A stretch of DNA of 45,545 nucleotides from an uncultured Actinomycetes bacterium (GTDB lineage Bacteria > Actinomycetota > Acidimicrobiia > Acidimicrobiales > RAAP-2). The stretch lies in assembly GCA_903848885.1 (NCBI GenBank), contig CAINHL010000034.1:1-45545 (forward strand), written 5' to 3'. Below, piece after piece: positions 9,553 through 19,193 of this stretch. The first letter of the stretch is position 1, and each line of letters begins with the position of its first letter. The notes beneath the pieces were generated by a model, which was given only the letters and a program-made list of their open reading frames with translations, searched no databases and was not told the DNA's origin. Made by a program: the position numbers and the translations under genes.

Positions 9553-11001
9553 CTACACGGGTCGGGCAGAGACCTCGTGCAAAACCACTACCACGGGGCC
9601 CGGCGCGATGTTTTCAGGAAGGTCGACTTCCACGGCATCCGCGGCCACACGCGTGACGAGGGGATTCCCCGAAATATCGGTGACGCGGGTGGTGGGGGTG
9701 TCGAGAATGTCGGTGAAGCGCACGGTGGTGGGGTGCCCGTTTACGATCGCGAAAACCGTGGGACCCTTAGCGGTGTAGCGCACTTGTAGGTCACCATTGA
9801 CCGTGGTGCCACAACGGACCCAGGGGCGGGTACCCACTATCGCCTCGGCATTGACCGCGAGCCACTCGCCGAGCCAGGTTAAACGTCGTCGTTGCGGTTC
9901 AGGGATGGCGGCGTCACGACCCGTAGGGCCAACATTGAGCAAAAGGTTTCCGCCCTTGGCCGTAATGTCGGTAATCAGCCAGAGTAATTCTTCGTGGGTG
10001 AGGAAATCTTCCTCACGCGAGTAGGCGTTATAGCCAAAACTCTCGTCCATTCCGCGACAACATTCCCACGGGGTGCGCTGTACGTCGGGGAAACTGACAT
10101 ACTCCGGAGTCCGCGCGTCGAAGTGCGGTGGGGGAGGCGGGATGAGGCCACCATTTTTGCGCATTTCTTTCAAGGTGTAGGAATTAATGAGCTTTTTCCC
10201 GACACGCGTCGTGGCGATCTTCATGAGGGGGCTCCAGGGCAACCAACGATCGTTAACTACCCCGTCGGGGACTTGCTCGTAGTAATAGGCGAAGAGCGGC
10301 CAGAGAGTTTTGGCGCTGTCGGGCCAGGCGATGTCGTTCCACAAGACGCTGGGTTGGTAGCGATCGATCAGTTCTCGAACTTGGGCATTGGCGTAGGCGG
10401 GGAAGTCGCCGCGCGGGATTGCGGCAATCACGTCAGCCATCGAACCGATGGGCCATTGGTTGAAAGTCCAGTCCATGCCAGCGCAGTAATACAGACCAAA
10501 TTTCATTCCGGCTTTGCGAACTGCGGTCGCCATCTCACCGACGATGTCCCGCGAGGAGTGCCAGCCGGGCCGATGTGGATTCTCCACCGCGGTGGGCCAC
10601 AGGCAGTAGCCGTCGGAGTGTTTTGCCACCATGACGACGTAACTCGCCCCGGTGGCTTTGAAAGTGGCCGCCCACTCGTCGGCGTCCCAGTGCTCGAAGC
10701 CCGCTTCGAAAGGTTCCCGAAACTCCTCATATGGCTGATCGCCAAAGTTCTCCTGGTGGAATTTCGCCACGGGGCTGTTGGGGAAACGCAGAGAATTTTG
10801 ATACCACTCGACGTAGGGTGAGAGGGAATACGAATCAGCAATGTCACCTTTTAAATGCGAGGCGAAATCAATGCCAATGGGCGCATACGCCGGCACGGCG
10901 GCCATGGTCCAGTGAATGAAAATCCCCAATTTGGCGTCCTGCCACCACGCAGGAACTCGGTGCTGGCGTAGAGAACGTAATTCTTTCGAGATTTTGGCCA
11001 T
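9553..11001 (-). CDS. Alpha-L-fucosidase (GH29 family)
   Basis: VPAWWQDAKLGIFIHWTMAAVPAYAP, AKHSDGYCLWPT, KFGLYYCAGMDWTF, QPSVLWNDIAWPD (nucleophile-like Asp), GNLLLNVGPTGRDAAIP. ATG at 11001 is preferred to the track start at 11073. No obvious signal peptide. Confidence 0.88.
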   Translation of the reverse strand: MAKISKELRSLRQHRVPAWWQDAKLGIFIHWTMAAVPAYAPIGIDFASHLKGDIADSYSLSPYVEWYQNSLRFPNSPVAKFHQENFGDQPYEEFREPFEAGFEHWDADEWAATFKATGASYVVMVAKHSDGYCLWPTAVENPHRPGWHSSRDIVGEMATAVRKAGMKFGLYYCAGMDWTFNQWPIGSMADVIAAIPRGDFPAYANAQVRELIDRYQPSVLWNDIAWPDSAKTLWPLFAYYYEQVPDGVVNDRWLPWSPLMKIATTRVGKKLINSYTLKEMRKNGGLIPPPPPHFDARTPEYVSFPDVQRTPWECCRGMDESFGYNAYSREEDFLTHEELLWLITDITAKGGNLLLNVGPTGRDAAIPEPQRRRLTWLGEWLAVNAEAIVGTRPWVRCGTTVNGDLQVRYTAKGPTVFAIVNGHPTTVRFTDILDTPTTRVTDISGNPLVTRVAADAVEVDLPENIAPGPVVVVLHEVSARPV

Positions 11002-11152
11002 ATTCCCCCCCAACTGTGACCGAGTGTAGACCCATAGTCCCGCCACCGCCGGTTTCACTGCACGCGCCGCCAAAGGCAGGAGCTCTCTGAAAATCAGGAG
11101 GCCACTGTGCTAAGAGTGATGAAGAGCACCACCGATATCTTCAGGGAGAGCG

Positions 11153-14100
11153 ATGAAGAAATACCTCCGCTTCGTGTCCACCAGCCTCGCCATGAGCACA
11201 CTCATTGTCGGACTCAGCTCGGTCGGCACCGCGAATGCGGTGCCCAAGGGCCCGAATGGTACGACCATCTTCATTTTACGTTCCGGCCTCACGAGCGAGC
11301 AGCGAACAGCAGTGATAAACGAAATTACCCAGCTGGGTGGCTGGGTATCGTCCACACCCACACCCGCCAACTTTGTCGTGGTGAAAGCTTCTGCCGCCAC
11401 CCTCTCCACCATCAGGGCAAATCCATTCGTAAGCCTGGCCGTTCCGAACGGGAAAATTCCCGGACCGAGTGTGCGCAATGTCCTGCCCAGTTTGTCCCAG
11501 CGCAGTCATGCGGCGGTGCGACACGACACCTTGGCCTCGTCACTGTGCGGTACGCAGGCATCGCCGGAATTAGATCCCGAGGCCGTGACCAACATCAACG
11601 CTCCCGCGGCCTGGGCGGCGGGGGCTACCGGCGCCGGCGTGACGGTGGCCTACATGGCGGAGGGGATCGACACGAGCATTGCCGACTTTCAGCGCAATCC
11701 TGCCTACGCGTCCAAAAATTCAGGAGCCCACTCGCCAGTATTTACCGACTACCAAGACTTCACGGGTGACGGAATTTTGTCACCGACGAGTGGCGGTGAG
11801 GCATTCCTCGACGCATCCTCCGTTGGTGCTCAGGGTAATACCGCCTACGACCTCTCCCAATATTCCAGTTTTGTTCCTTCGGGCTGCTACATCAAAGTCG
11901 TCGGCTCCGCACCGGGGGCAAACCTGATGGGACTGAAAGTGTTCGGCGCGAATAATTGGTCCACCAACACGGGCTTCCTTGAGGCCATTCAATACGCCGT
12001 CTCGCACGGGGTGAAGGTTCTCAACGAATCCTTTGGCTCCATGCCTCTGCCCGATCTCACCGCGAACTTGGTGAAGGCAGCCAACGATGCCGCCGTCGCT
12101 GCGGGTGTCACCGTGGTGGTCTCATCGGGTGATGCGGGTTCAAGTAACACCATGGGTTCACCCGCTAGCGATCCCAAGGTGATCGCGGTGGGTGCCAACA
12201 CCACCTATCGCTCCTACGCGCAAACGGGGTATGGGGGCATGACTTATCCGCTCGCCAGTGGTGGCTACGTAAAGAACAACATTTCGCCTCTGTCGTCGGG
12301 CGGAATTGCGCAGTCGGGCGACACGGTAAATCTCGTAGCTCCGGGGGACATGAACTGGGACCTGTGTTCGACCAGCGCTCTCTACGCCGACTGTGGTGGT
12401 GAGCCCCTCGGCCTCTCGGGTGGAACGTCGGAGTCCGCCCCTTTGGTTGCCGGTGCCGCCGCTGACGTGATTCAAGCCTTCCTGGCGGCCCATGGGTTTT
12501 ATCCCACGCCGGCCCAGGTGAAGTCCATTCTGATGAGCACCGCGACCAACCTCAATGCTCCCGTCACGCTGCAAGGGGCGGGTCTCTTGAATGTAGGGGC
12601 GGCGGTGGCCCTGGCGAAAACCTACACGGTGAAGAAGCCCAAGACTGCGGGTGGCATCGTAGTGAGCACTAACGCTCTGAACCTGAGTGGGACTCCCGGA
12701 TCCACCATCTCGAGCAGTGTCAGCGTGACCAATACCTCCAACGTGAGCACCAGCCTGCATCTCGCCAGCGTGCGAGAAGTGCGTGGCACTGTGCAAAGTG
12801 GAACCGTCACTTTGAACCCCGCGGTGGGCTCCACGCAACCCCAATTTCCTATCTGGAGTGGATACCAGGAGATATACCAAACGAAGGACTTTACGGTGAG
12901 CCCGGGAACGACGCGCGAGCAGTTTCAAGCAGACTTTGCCTACAGCGGGCAATCGTCCCTTTTGCACGTGGCCATCTTTGATCCCGCGGGGAATCTGGCG
13001 AGTTATTCCAACAGCCAAGGTCTCGCGGACTACGTAACCATGGATCTCAGTAATCCGACGACGGGTATCTGGAAAGCAGTCTTTTTCACGGTGTACAACG
13101 GTGATGGCCCCACGGATGTAGGCACCTCGGGTCTCGTGCAGTGGCAGGTGACGGCGTACAACAACGTGCCTACCGCCCTGGGGAAGGTAGTGGTCATAAA
13201 GGCCGGAGCCACGACCAAGATCTCGGCATCGCTGACTATGCCCATGGAACCGGGCGATACGTCCTTGGCCCTTGAGGTCATCTCCGCGAGCCGCACAGTC
13301 GTCATTCCCGTGACCGAGCGCACGGCGGTTCCCGTGGTGGCTGGATCCGGCAACTTCTACGGTGTTTTGACCGGTGGTAATGGGCGAGCGGGATCCCCTG
13401 CGCAAATGAATACGTATAAACTCACTATTCCCGCCGGTGCGAACAATCTTGAAGTCGACCTCGAACTAAGTAATTTCGAGGCGGTGGCGAGCAACGGACT
13501 TCCCGGAACCCAAATCGTGGCGATGCTGCTGTCACCCACAGGTCAAGAGTTGTCCTACGACACCAACGTAACTTTTGACAACTATCTCAATGCGTATACG
13601 CTGACCCCCTACGTGAGCCTCTACGCTGCCACCCCCGTGGGAGGTACCTATACCTACGTCGTGGAGTTTGCTAATCCCGTGGTGGCGAGCGCGATCGACT
13701 CCGCCTTTCATGGCCAAGTTCTGCTGAACGGCGTTTCGGTGAGTGGATCGCTCCCCAACAGTGCGAGCACGGTGGTGAGCGCGAGTGCGGGTGGGACATA
13801 CAACATCAACGTAACGAATCGCGGAATGACGCCCTTGAACATCACCGCCGACCCACGGACGGTGGCGAGCGTTAGCTATCAGATCTCCGATCTCTTTGGT
13901 AGTCCGGCCACGCAAACGTTCAATAACTCATGGAGCTACTACGTTCCACCAGGTACCAGTGCCATCACCACCTCGCAGACCTCGACGGCGCCGGCCTCCT
14001 TTGACATGTCGAGTTATATGGGAGACCCGGATCTCAGTCCGCGGGTAGCGATGGCAGGCGTGACGGCAAGCTTCGCGCCGCAGGCGTCGTCACTTAGCTA

Positions 14101-14509
14101 TCGCCCCGTGGGGGGAGTGGCTAGTGGAATGTGGGGCGTTACTCCCGCACCGTTGGGTCCCTTCACTTCGTCAACGAGCAGTGCGACAGCAACCGTCACC
14201 TCGCGTACCTCTATCACCACGCAGGACTTCGACGCCAACGTCACGACGAGTACGGGTGACATGGTGGCGTACTACACGGGTACGGGAGATCCGACCGCGG
14301 GCATTATTGTCCCGCCCGGCGGTACCGTGACCATTACCGTGACCATCAATCCGATTGACCAGGTGGGAACGGTGGAGATGGGTCAGTTGTACATCGACGC
14401 GGCAAACTTGGGGAATAATTTCAACATGCAGGGAAATTACCTGGTCTACGTGGCACCGTTTATTGCTCCGGTCAGCATCCTGCCCTACGCCTACACCGTC
14501 GGCCGCTAG
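11153..14509 (+). CDS. Secreted subtilase-like serine peptidase (divergent S8 / sedolisin-like active site)
   Basis: 1118 aa; Sec signal MKKYLRFVSTSLAMSTLIVGLSSVGTANA; SAPGANLMGLKVFG, VSSGDAGSSNTMGSPASDPKVIAVGA, SGGTSESAPLVAGAA; long beta-rich C-terminal region. Confidence 0.85.
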   Translation: MKKYLRFVSTSLAMSTLIVGLSSVGTANAVPKGPNGTTIFILRSGLTSEQRTAVINEITQLGGWVSSTPTPANFVVVKASAATLSTIRANPFVSLAVPNGKIPGPSVRNVLPSLSQRSHAAVRHDTLASSLCGTQASPELDPEAVTNINAPAAWAAGATGAGVTVAYMAEGIDTSIADFQRNPAYASKNSGAHSPVFTDYQDFTGDGILSPTSGGEAFLDASSVGAQGNTAYDLSQYSSFVPSGCYIKVVGSAPGANLMGLKVFGANNWSTNTGFLEAIQYAVSHGVKVLNESFGSMPLPDLTANLVKAANDAAVAAGVTVVVSSGDAGSSNTMGSPASDPKVIAVGANTTYRSYAQTGYGGMTYPLASGGYVKNNISPLSSGGIAQSGDTVNLVAPGDMNWDLCSTSALYADCGGEPLGLSGGTSESAPLVAGAAADVIQAFLAAHGFYPTPAQVKSILMSTATNLNAPVTLQGAGLLNVGAAVALAKTYTVKKPKTAGGIVVSTNALNLSGTPGSTISSSVSVTNTSNVSTSLHLASVREVRGTVQSGTVTLNPAVGSTQPQFPIWSGYQEIYQTKDFTVSPGTTREQFQADFAYSGQSSLLHVAIFDPAGNLASYSNSQGLADYVTMDLSNPTTGIWKAVFFTVYNGDGPTDVGTSGLVQWQVTAYNNVPTALGKVVVIKAGATTKISASLTMPMEPGDTSLALEVISASRTVVIPVTERTAVPVVAGSGNFYGVLTGGNGRAGSPAQMNTYKLTIPAGANNLEVDLELSNFEAVASNGLPGTQIVAMLLSPTGQELSYDTNVTFDNYLNAYTLTPYVSLYAATPVGGTYTYVVEFANPVVASAIDSAFHGQVLLNGVSVSGSLPNSASTVVSASAGGTYNINVTNRGMTPLNITADPRTVASVSYQISDLFGSPATQTFNNSWSYYVPPGTSAITTSQTSTAPASFDMSSYMGDPDLSPRVAMAGVTASFAPQASSLSYRPVGGVASGMWGVTPAPLGPFTSSTSSATATVTSRTSITTQDFDANVTTSTGDMVAYYTGTGDPTAGIIVPPGGTVTITVTINPIDQVGTVEMGQLYIDAANLGNNFNMQGNYLVYVAPFIAPVSILPYAYTVGR

Positions 14510-14700
14510 CGGAGGAGCCGAAAAGCAAATCTGCTTGATCCCATGCCATCTCGCGGTTTCGCTTTTTAGAGCGCGAAACACTAGGGTTTTCTGGTCGGCT
14601 CGAATTCGCCTTCTGGTCGACCACGCCTCGGGGAGGTTCCCACCTCGCCCGGGGCATCTCTATCCCTCGTCCGTAGCGGAGCCGACGTCAGAATGGAGGG

Positions 14701-14856
14701 GTGAAAACTTCGCCCGTGTCGGACAACTCGGTGGCCCACTGCCCGAACCGCTTCGCTATCTATCCCGAATGCCCACATTGTGACGGGCCCTTGTACCCCG
14801 AACACGCTCACTTCAAATGCCGTAGTTGTGGTTGGCGTGACTCCTGCTGCGACTGA
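14701..14856 (+). CDS. Small (51 aa) Cys-rich zinc-ribbon protein
   Basis: Translated by hand from GTG 14701: MKTSPVSDNSVAHCPNRFAIYPECPHCDGPLYPEHAHFKCRSCGWRDSCCD, stop TGA 14854-14856. CPHC...CRSCGW...CC. Absent from the ORF track; start codon uncertain. Confidence 0.6.
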   Translation: MKTSPVSDNSVAHCPNRFAIYPECPHCDGPLYPEHAHFKCRSCGWRDSCCD

Positions 14857-15009
14857 GCGCCTTAATAATCACCCACGTCGAGGTGCTGTCTCGAAAAATG
14901 AACGAGGCCCATTGATAGTAGTCGCGGTACTGCCCACACGATAGTTGGGAAAGTACGTTCTATCAGGCTTTTTGTCTTGGTCATCGAGCGCGAGTGACGG
15001 GCTCGTTGC

Positions 15010-15064
15010 GGTAACCAAGAATTCATTCAGGGTAGTCCTTGTGGTCACGAAAAGTTAACCCTTA
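15010..15064 (+). promoter_or_regulatory. Candidate PHO-box-like array of 11-nt repeats upstream of pstS
   Basis: Consecutive 11-mers GGTAACCAAGA / ATTCATTCAGG / GTAGTCCTTGT / GGTCACGAAAA / GTTAACCCTTA. Four of five resemble the actinobacterial PhoP direct-repeat unit (G[G/T]TCAYYYR[G/C]G as I recall it), about 110 nt 5' of the pstS ATG. Confidence 0.4.
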
Positions 15065-15171
15065 CTCCGTACTCTTCCCAATGACGAAAGAGTCAAAAGG
15101 TCCAGAAATGTTTCTGCGCCGAACGATGAGTGCGTCACCAACCGAAATAATTCCTACTGGAGGAAAATTAG

Positions 15172-16383
15172 ATGAAAATCAATATTCGAGGTTCGTTCGC
15201 AGTGGTTGTCACCACCGCCGGGCTCTTTGCCTCGTTGTCAATCCCTGCGGGCGCAGCGACGGTCAAGCTTGACCCGATCTTGGCTAGCGACACTCAGCTG
15301 AGCACGACCGCAACGGTCACGTCTGCTGGGTCAACCTTTGACACGCCATTATTTAGCGCTGCCTACCCGATTTACTCTTCTCGCACTCACAACGCCACCG
15401 TTGGAGCGTACGGCGCGGGTGGTTCGGGTGCTGGTCAGACGGCCATCATGTCCAACACGGCTGACTTTGCCGCTTCGGACGTTCCGCTAACTCAGGCGAA
15501 CATTGATGCTGCCACCACCATTTCATCTCGCGGAACTCTCGCCGACTACGTGCAGGTGCCAGTTGCTCTCGGTGGTGTGGCTATTGCTTTCCACAACACT
15601 GCGATCACTACTAACAAGCTCTACAAGGCCAATGGCTTCATCGTGACCTCGGCAATTCTGGCCAAGATCTACACCGGTGCTATTACCAAGTGGAACGACA
15701 GTGCTATCTGTGCGGCCAACGTGAAGTGGGTTGTCAAGAAGGCCTGTGCTCTGCCCAACGCCAACATCACCGTTGTCGGACGCTCAGACTCCTCAGGTAC
15801 GACCTACATCTTCCGTGACTACCTGCACACTGCGCAGCCCTCTATTTTGACCGCCGCTCCTTCGAAGTCAACCTTCGTGACATCCACCAACGGCTTCGTT
15901 GGCGGAAGCGGTAACCAGGGCGTTGCCACTGACTTGGAGAACACCAACAACTCCTTGGGCTACGTGGAATACTCCTACGTGCTGCTGAACAAGTCTCTCG
16001 ATGCCGCACTCGTGGTCAACGCTGCGAACAAGGCTGTAGCGATTAGTCAGGCCGGCATTGCCGCTGCTGCAGCTACCAAGCCTTCGGTTGATTCCACTAA
16101 CTTCTCCATCGTGAACGCCAGTGGCGCTACTTCGTACCCGATCTCTGGTTACAGTTGGGTCATGCTCCGCAAGGCCAGTGCAGCCAGCTCCTTGGCTCAG
16201 GCCCAGTTGACGGTCAAGCTGGTTGACTGGTTGGCCCACAGCGCTCCGGCGAAGTCGGGACTTACCTTCGGACAAGATGTTGCCGCTCAACAGGGCTACG
16301 TTGCCTTGCCGACGGCAGCGCAGAACGTCACCCGTAACGCCTTGAAGACGATCACCTATAACGGTGCTCAGGTCCTCAAGTAA
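15172..16383 (+). CDS. pstS: Phosphate ABC transporter substrate-binding protein
   Basis: Sec signal peptide; AGSTFDTPLFSAAYPIY, GSGAGQTAIMSNTADFAASDVPLT, VVGRSDSSGTTYIF; RBS ggagg upstream; followed by pstCAB. Confidence 0.95.
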   Translation: MKINIRGSFAVVVTTAGLFASLSIPAGAATVKLDPILASDTQLSTTATVTSAGSTFDTPLFSAAYPIYSSRTHNATVGAYGAGGSGAGQTAIMSNTADFAASDVPLTQANIDAATTISSRGTLADYVQVPVALGGVAIAFHNTAITTNKLYKANGFIVTSAILAKIYTGAITKWNDSAICAANVKWVVKKACALPNANITVVGRSDSSGTTYIFRDYLHTAQPSILTAAPSKSTFVTSTNGFVGGSGNQGVATDLENTNNSLGYVEYSYVLLNKSLDAALVVNAANKAVAISQAGIAAAAATKPSVDSTNFSIVNASGATSYPISGYSWVMLRKASAASSLAQAQLTVKLVDWLAHSAPAKSGLTFGQDVAAQQGYVALPTAAQNVTRNALKTITYNGAQVLK

Positions 16384-16411
16384 GTAGTCGAAAGAATCCT
16401 GGATACAGCAG

Positions 16412-17371
16412 ATGATTTCATCAAAATCCGTATCCGGACTTAACGGTCACGACTTCACCCGGGGCGTAATGCCCCGGGTGAAGTCTGGTCGTTTCTATAG
16501 CTATGTCTTGCGCGGCTCGGCAGTGCTCTTTTCTGCCGTTCTCGTTCTTTTTGTGTGGAGCATTATTCGACAATCGTGGCCGGCGTGGTCACACTCGGGA
16601 CTCTCGATTATCACTGGGACCAACTGGGCTCCGGCAGATAGTCAATTCGGGGCGCTTCCGCTGATACTCGCTACCTTGATCACCGCTGGCGTGGCGCTTT
16701 TGTTTGCCGTTCCTATTGGTATCGGTACCGCTCTCACTTTGAACTACATTGTTCCCCCGCGAATCGCGAGCCCTCTGACAGTGCTCGTCGAACTTCTTGC
16801 AGCTGTTCCCTCGGTGGTCTACGGACTCTGGGGCCTCAACGTTTTGGTGCCGTGGATGTCCACGACCATTCAGCCCTGGCTCGCCGGGTTAACGAGTGGT
16901 GGCTGGCCCTTTAGCGGAAACGCCATTGGTCTCGGTCTGGTACTCGCGAGCACAGTACTTTCGATCATGGTTCTCCCGACCATTGTGGCCATTTCACGTG
17001 ACGTGATTGCCGCGGTTCCCCGCGATCTCATTGAAGGAGCACTCTCCTTGGGAGCAACACGGAGTCAGGTCTTGTTAAAAGTAGTAGTCCCCAGTGCAAA
17101 AATTGGCCTGCTCGGCGCAGTATCGCTCGGTGCCGGTCGTGCTTTGGGTGAAACTGTTGCCGTGGCGATGGTTATCGGATCCAGCCCCTCCATGCCACAC
17201 TCGCTGTTCTCCTTGGGTTCCACGCTCGCGTCGACCATTGCCACGCAATTTATTGATTCCTCGCCCCAGCAGCTCGCCGCCCTCGGCGCGCTGGCCATGA
17301 TTTTGATGTTTTTGACAGCGTCCGTGAACGCTATCGCTCGTGCACTAGTGCAGCGCGGCGTGAAGGGTTAA
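16412..17371 (+). CDS. pstC: Phosphate ABC transporter permease PstC
   Basis: Polytopic protein with EGALSLGATRSQVLLKVVVPSAKIGLLGAVSLGAGRALGETVAVAMVIG; pst operon context. Confidence 0.95.
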   Translation: MISSKSVSGLNGHDFTRGVMPRVKSGRFYSYVLRGSAVLFSAVLVLFVWSIIRQSWPAWSHSGLSIITGTNWAPADSQFGALPLILATLITAGVALLFAVPIGIGTALTLNYIVPPRIASPLTVLVELLAAVPSVVYGLWGLNVLVPWMSTTIQPWLAGLTSGGWPFSGNAIGLGLVLASTVLSIMVLPTIVAISRDVIAAVPRDLIEGALSLGATRSQVLLKVVVPSAKIGLLGAVSLGAGRALGETVAVAMVIGSSPSMPHSLFSLGSTLASTIATQFIDSSPQQLAALGALAMILMFLTASVNAIARALVQRGVKG

Positions 17372-17373
17372 CG

Positions 17374-18300
17374 ATGACCGACCTCCTCGCCAAGTTGCCA
17401 CCGGACCCTCTTCTCGAGCGTCGCCGAGTCGTGCAACTTATGTCGCAGAAAACTCAGCGAGCTCGTTCTCTTCGTTCGGGCTTGTTTCTCTCGCTGCTCG
17501 TCTCTGCATTGATGGTTGCCATCATTCCTTTGTTTTTTGTGTGCGCGGCTCTGGTGCAGCGGGGATTCAAAGTGCTGTCGTGGGGATTTCTGACCCAAGT
17601 GCCACAGCAGCCGACTTTGATGCAGCAAGACACCATTGGCGGGGTCGGTAATGCCATTATCGGCTCGCTGGTCGTTGACGGTGTGGCTGCGCTAGTGGCC
17701 GTGCCCCTGGGCATCATTCTCGGCCTGTACCTGTCGGAAACGCAAAGTCGCCCCGCCACTGCGCTGCGCTCGATTACGGAAATAATGACGGGCTTGCCGT
17801 CAATTCTCTTGGGCGTTTTCGCCTATGTGTACCTTGTGCTTAACATGCACGCTTTCACCGGCTTCGCTGGTGCGATGGCTTTGGCGCTACTGATGACTCC
17901 AGTTATTACCAAGGCAGCGGAGACGGCACTTCGAAACGTCCCGCGGACTTTGACAGAAGCTGGCCTCGCGCTGGGTGCTCGCCAGTCCAAGGTGTCGCTG
18001 AAAGTAGTTCTACCTGTGGCCGCGCCGGGAATTATCACTGGCGTCCTGCTCGCCCTGGCTCGCGCCATCGGCGAAACCGCTCCACTTCTGTTGGTGATGG
18101 GCGCCTCCATTCAATACGAATGGAATCCTCTCCACCCCATGTCGGCACTGCCCTTGATGACCTTTAATTACTCGTCAGCCGCATACGACAGCCAGCACGC
18201 CGCCGCGTGGGGTGTTGCCATTGTCTTAGTAGCAATTGTTCTGATTTTGAATGTTATGTCGCGACTAGTCGCGGCGTTTATGCGCAGGGAGCGTCACTAA
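17374..18300 (+). CDS. pstA: Phosphate ABC transporter permease PstA
   Basis: [47 protein letters not shown]; pst operon context. Confidence 0.95.
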   Translation: MTDLLAKLPPDPLLERRRVVQLMSQKTQRARSLRSGLFLSLLVSALMVAIIPLFFVCAALVQRGFKVLSWGFLTQVPQQPTLMQQDTIGGVGNAIIGSLVVDGVAALVAVPLGIILGLYLSETQSRPATALRSITEIMTGLPSILLGVFAYVYLVLNMHAFTGFAGAMALALLMTPVITKAAETALRNVPRTLTEAGLALGARQSKVSLKVVLPVAAPGIITGVLLALARAIGETAPLLLVMGASIQYEWNPLHPMSALPLMTFNYSSAAYDSQHAAAWGVAIVLVAIVLILNVMSRLVAAFMRRERH

Positions 18301-19139
18301 TGGAGGGAATGAAAATGGAAGATCGAGGCTTGGCAGCCGCGGGTGTGGCGAATCAAGCCGAAACCGGTCCTGCCGTGATGCGCCTGAAGGACGTGTCCGT
18401 GTCCTTCAATGACCGTATGGCCGTGCGTGGCGTCACTTTCGACGTCGTTGCCAACAAGGTGACCTCAATGATTGGGCCATCAGGTTCTGGAAAGACCACT
18501 CTTCTTCGGTCGCTGAATCGTCTGCACGACTTGACCAAGGGCGCCAAAGTCACGGGAGATATTCGATTGGGTGACCTTGACGTCTACGGAGGCGATTTGG
18601 CTACGACCTTGTTGCGTAGTCGCATTGGAATGGTGTTTCAGCGACCCAATCCTTTCCCCACCATGTCGATTTATGACAATGTGGTCTCGGGTTTACGCTT
18701 TAACGGAATTAAGAAGAAGGCGATTCTCGAAGAGGCGGCCGAGTCGGCTCTCATTGCTGCCGCATTATGGGACAGCGTGAAAGATCGGATGAAAGCTCAC
18801 GCCTCAACCTTGTCGGGGGGAGAGCAACAACGTCTGTGCATCGCTCGAGCGTTGGCGGTTGAGCCAGAAGTTCTGCTCATGGACGAACCGACGTCATCAC
18901 TTGACCCAGTGTCTACTCAGCGCATTGAAGAGTTGATGGTGGAATTGAAGAATCGTGTCACCATCGTCATCGTGACCCACAACATGCAACAGGCCGCTCG
19001 CATCTCGGACAATTGCGCGTTTTTATTGATGGCGGAAGACCGATCGGGAGAATTAATCGAATTTGCTTCGACGGAGAAGATTTTCCATAATCCGTCAGAT
19101 GAACGGACCCTCGATTACATCCAGGGTCGATTCGGCTGA
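18300..19139 (+). CDS. pstB: Phosphate ABC transporter ATP-binding protein PstB
   Basis: Walker [10 protein letters not shown], signature LSGGEQQRL, Walker [17 protein letters not shown] at 18300 overlaps the pstA stop (TAATG); the track start at 18207 is too long. Confidence 0.95.
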   Translation: MEGMKMEDRGLAAAGVANQAETGPAVMRLKDVSVSFNDRMAVRGVTFDVVANKVTSMIGPSGSGKTTLLRSLNRLHDLTKGAKVTGDIRLGDLDVYGGDLATTLLRSRIGMVFQRPNPFPTMSIYDNVVSGLRFNGIKKKAILEEAAESALIAAALWDSVKDRMKAHASTLSGGEQQRLCIARALAVEPEVLLMDEPTSSLDPVSTQRIEELMVELKNRVTIVIVTHNMQQAARISDNCAFLLMAEDRSGELIEFASTEKIFHNPSDERTLDYIQGRFG

Positions 19140-19193
19140 TTCACTTGGCCACGGTGAACGTGGCAAACTACATTTCACTATGAAGGGGGATGT

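Noticed and set aside
9994-10821. 275-aa plus-strand ORF antisense to the fucosidase
   Set aside because: Shadow frame of a clear GH29 gene; no domain motifs.
12158-13405. 415-aa minus-strand ORF antisense to the protease
   Set aside because: Low-complexity, Arg/His/Gly-rich shadow translation with no recognisable domain; lies entirely inside a well-supported plus-strand gene.
14556-14579. Hairpin gtttcgc...gcgaaac downstream of the protease as a rho-independent terminator
   Set aside because: Stem is real (7 bp) but the loop is long and no T-tract follows.
19146-19163. gccac...gtggc inverted repeat after pstB as a terminator
   Set aside because: Only 5 bp and no T-run; too weak to call.
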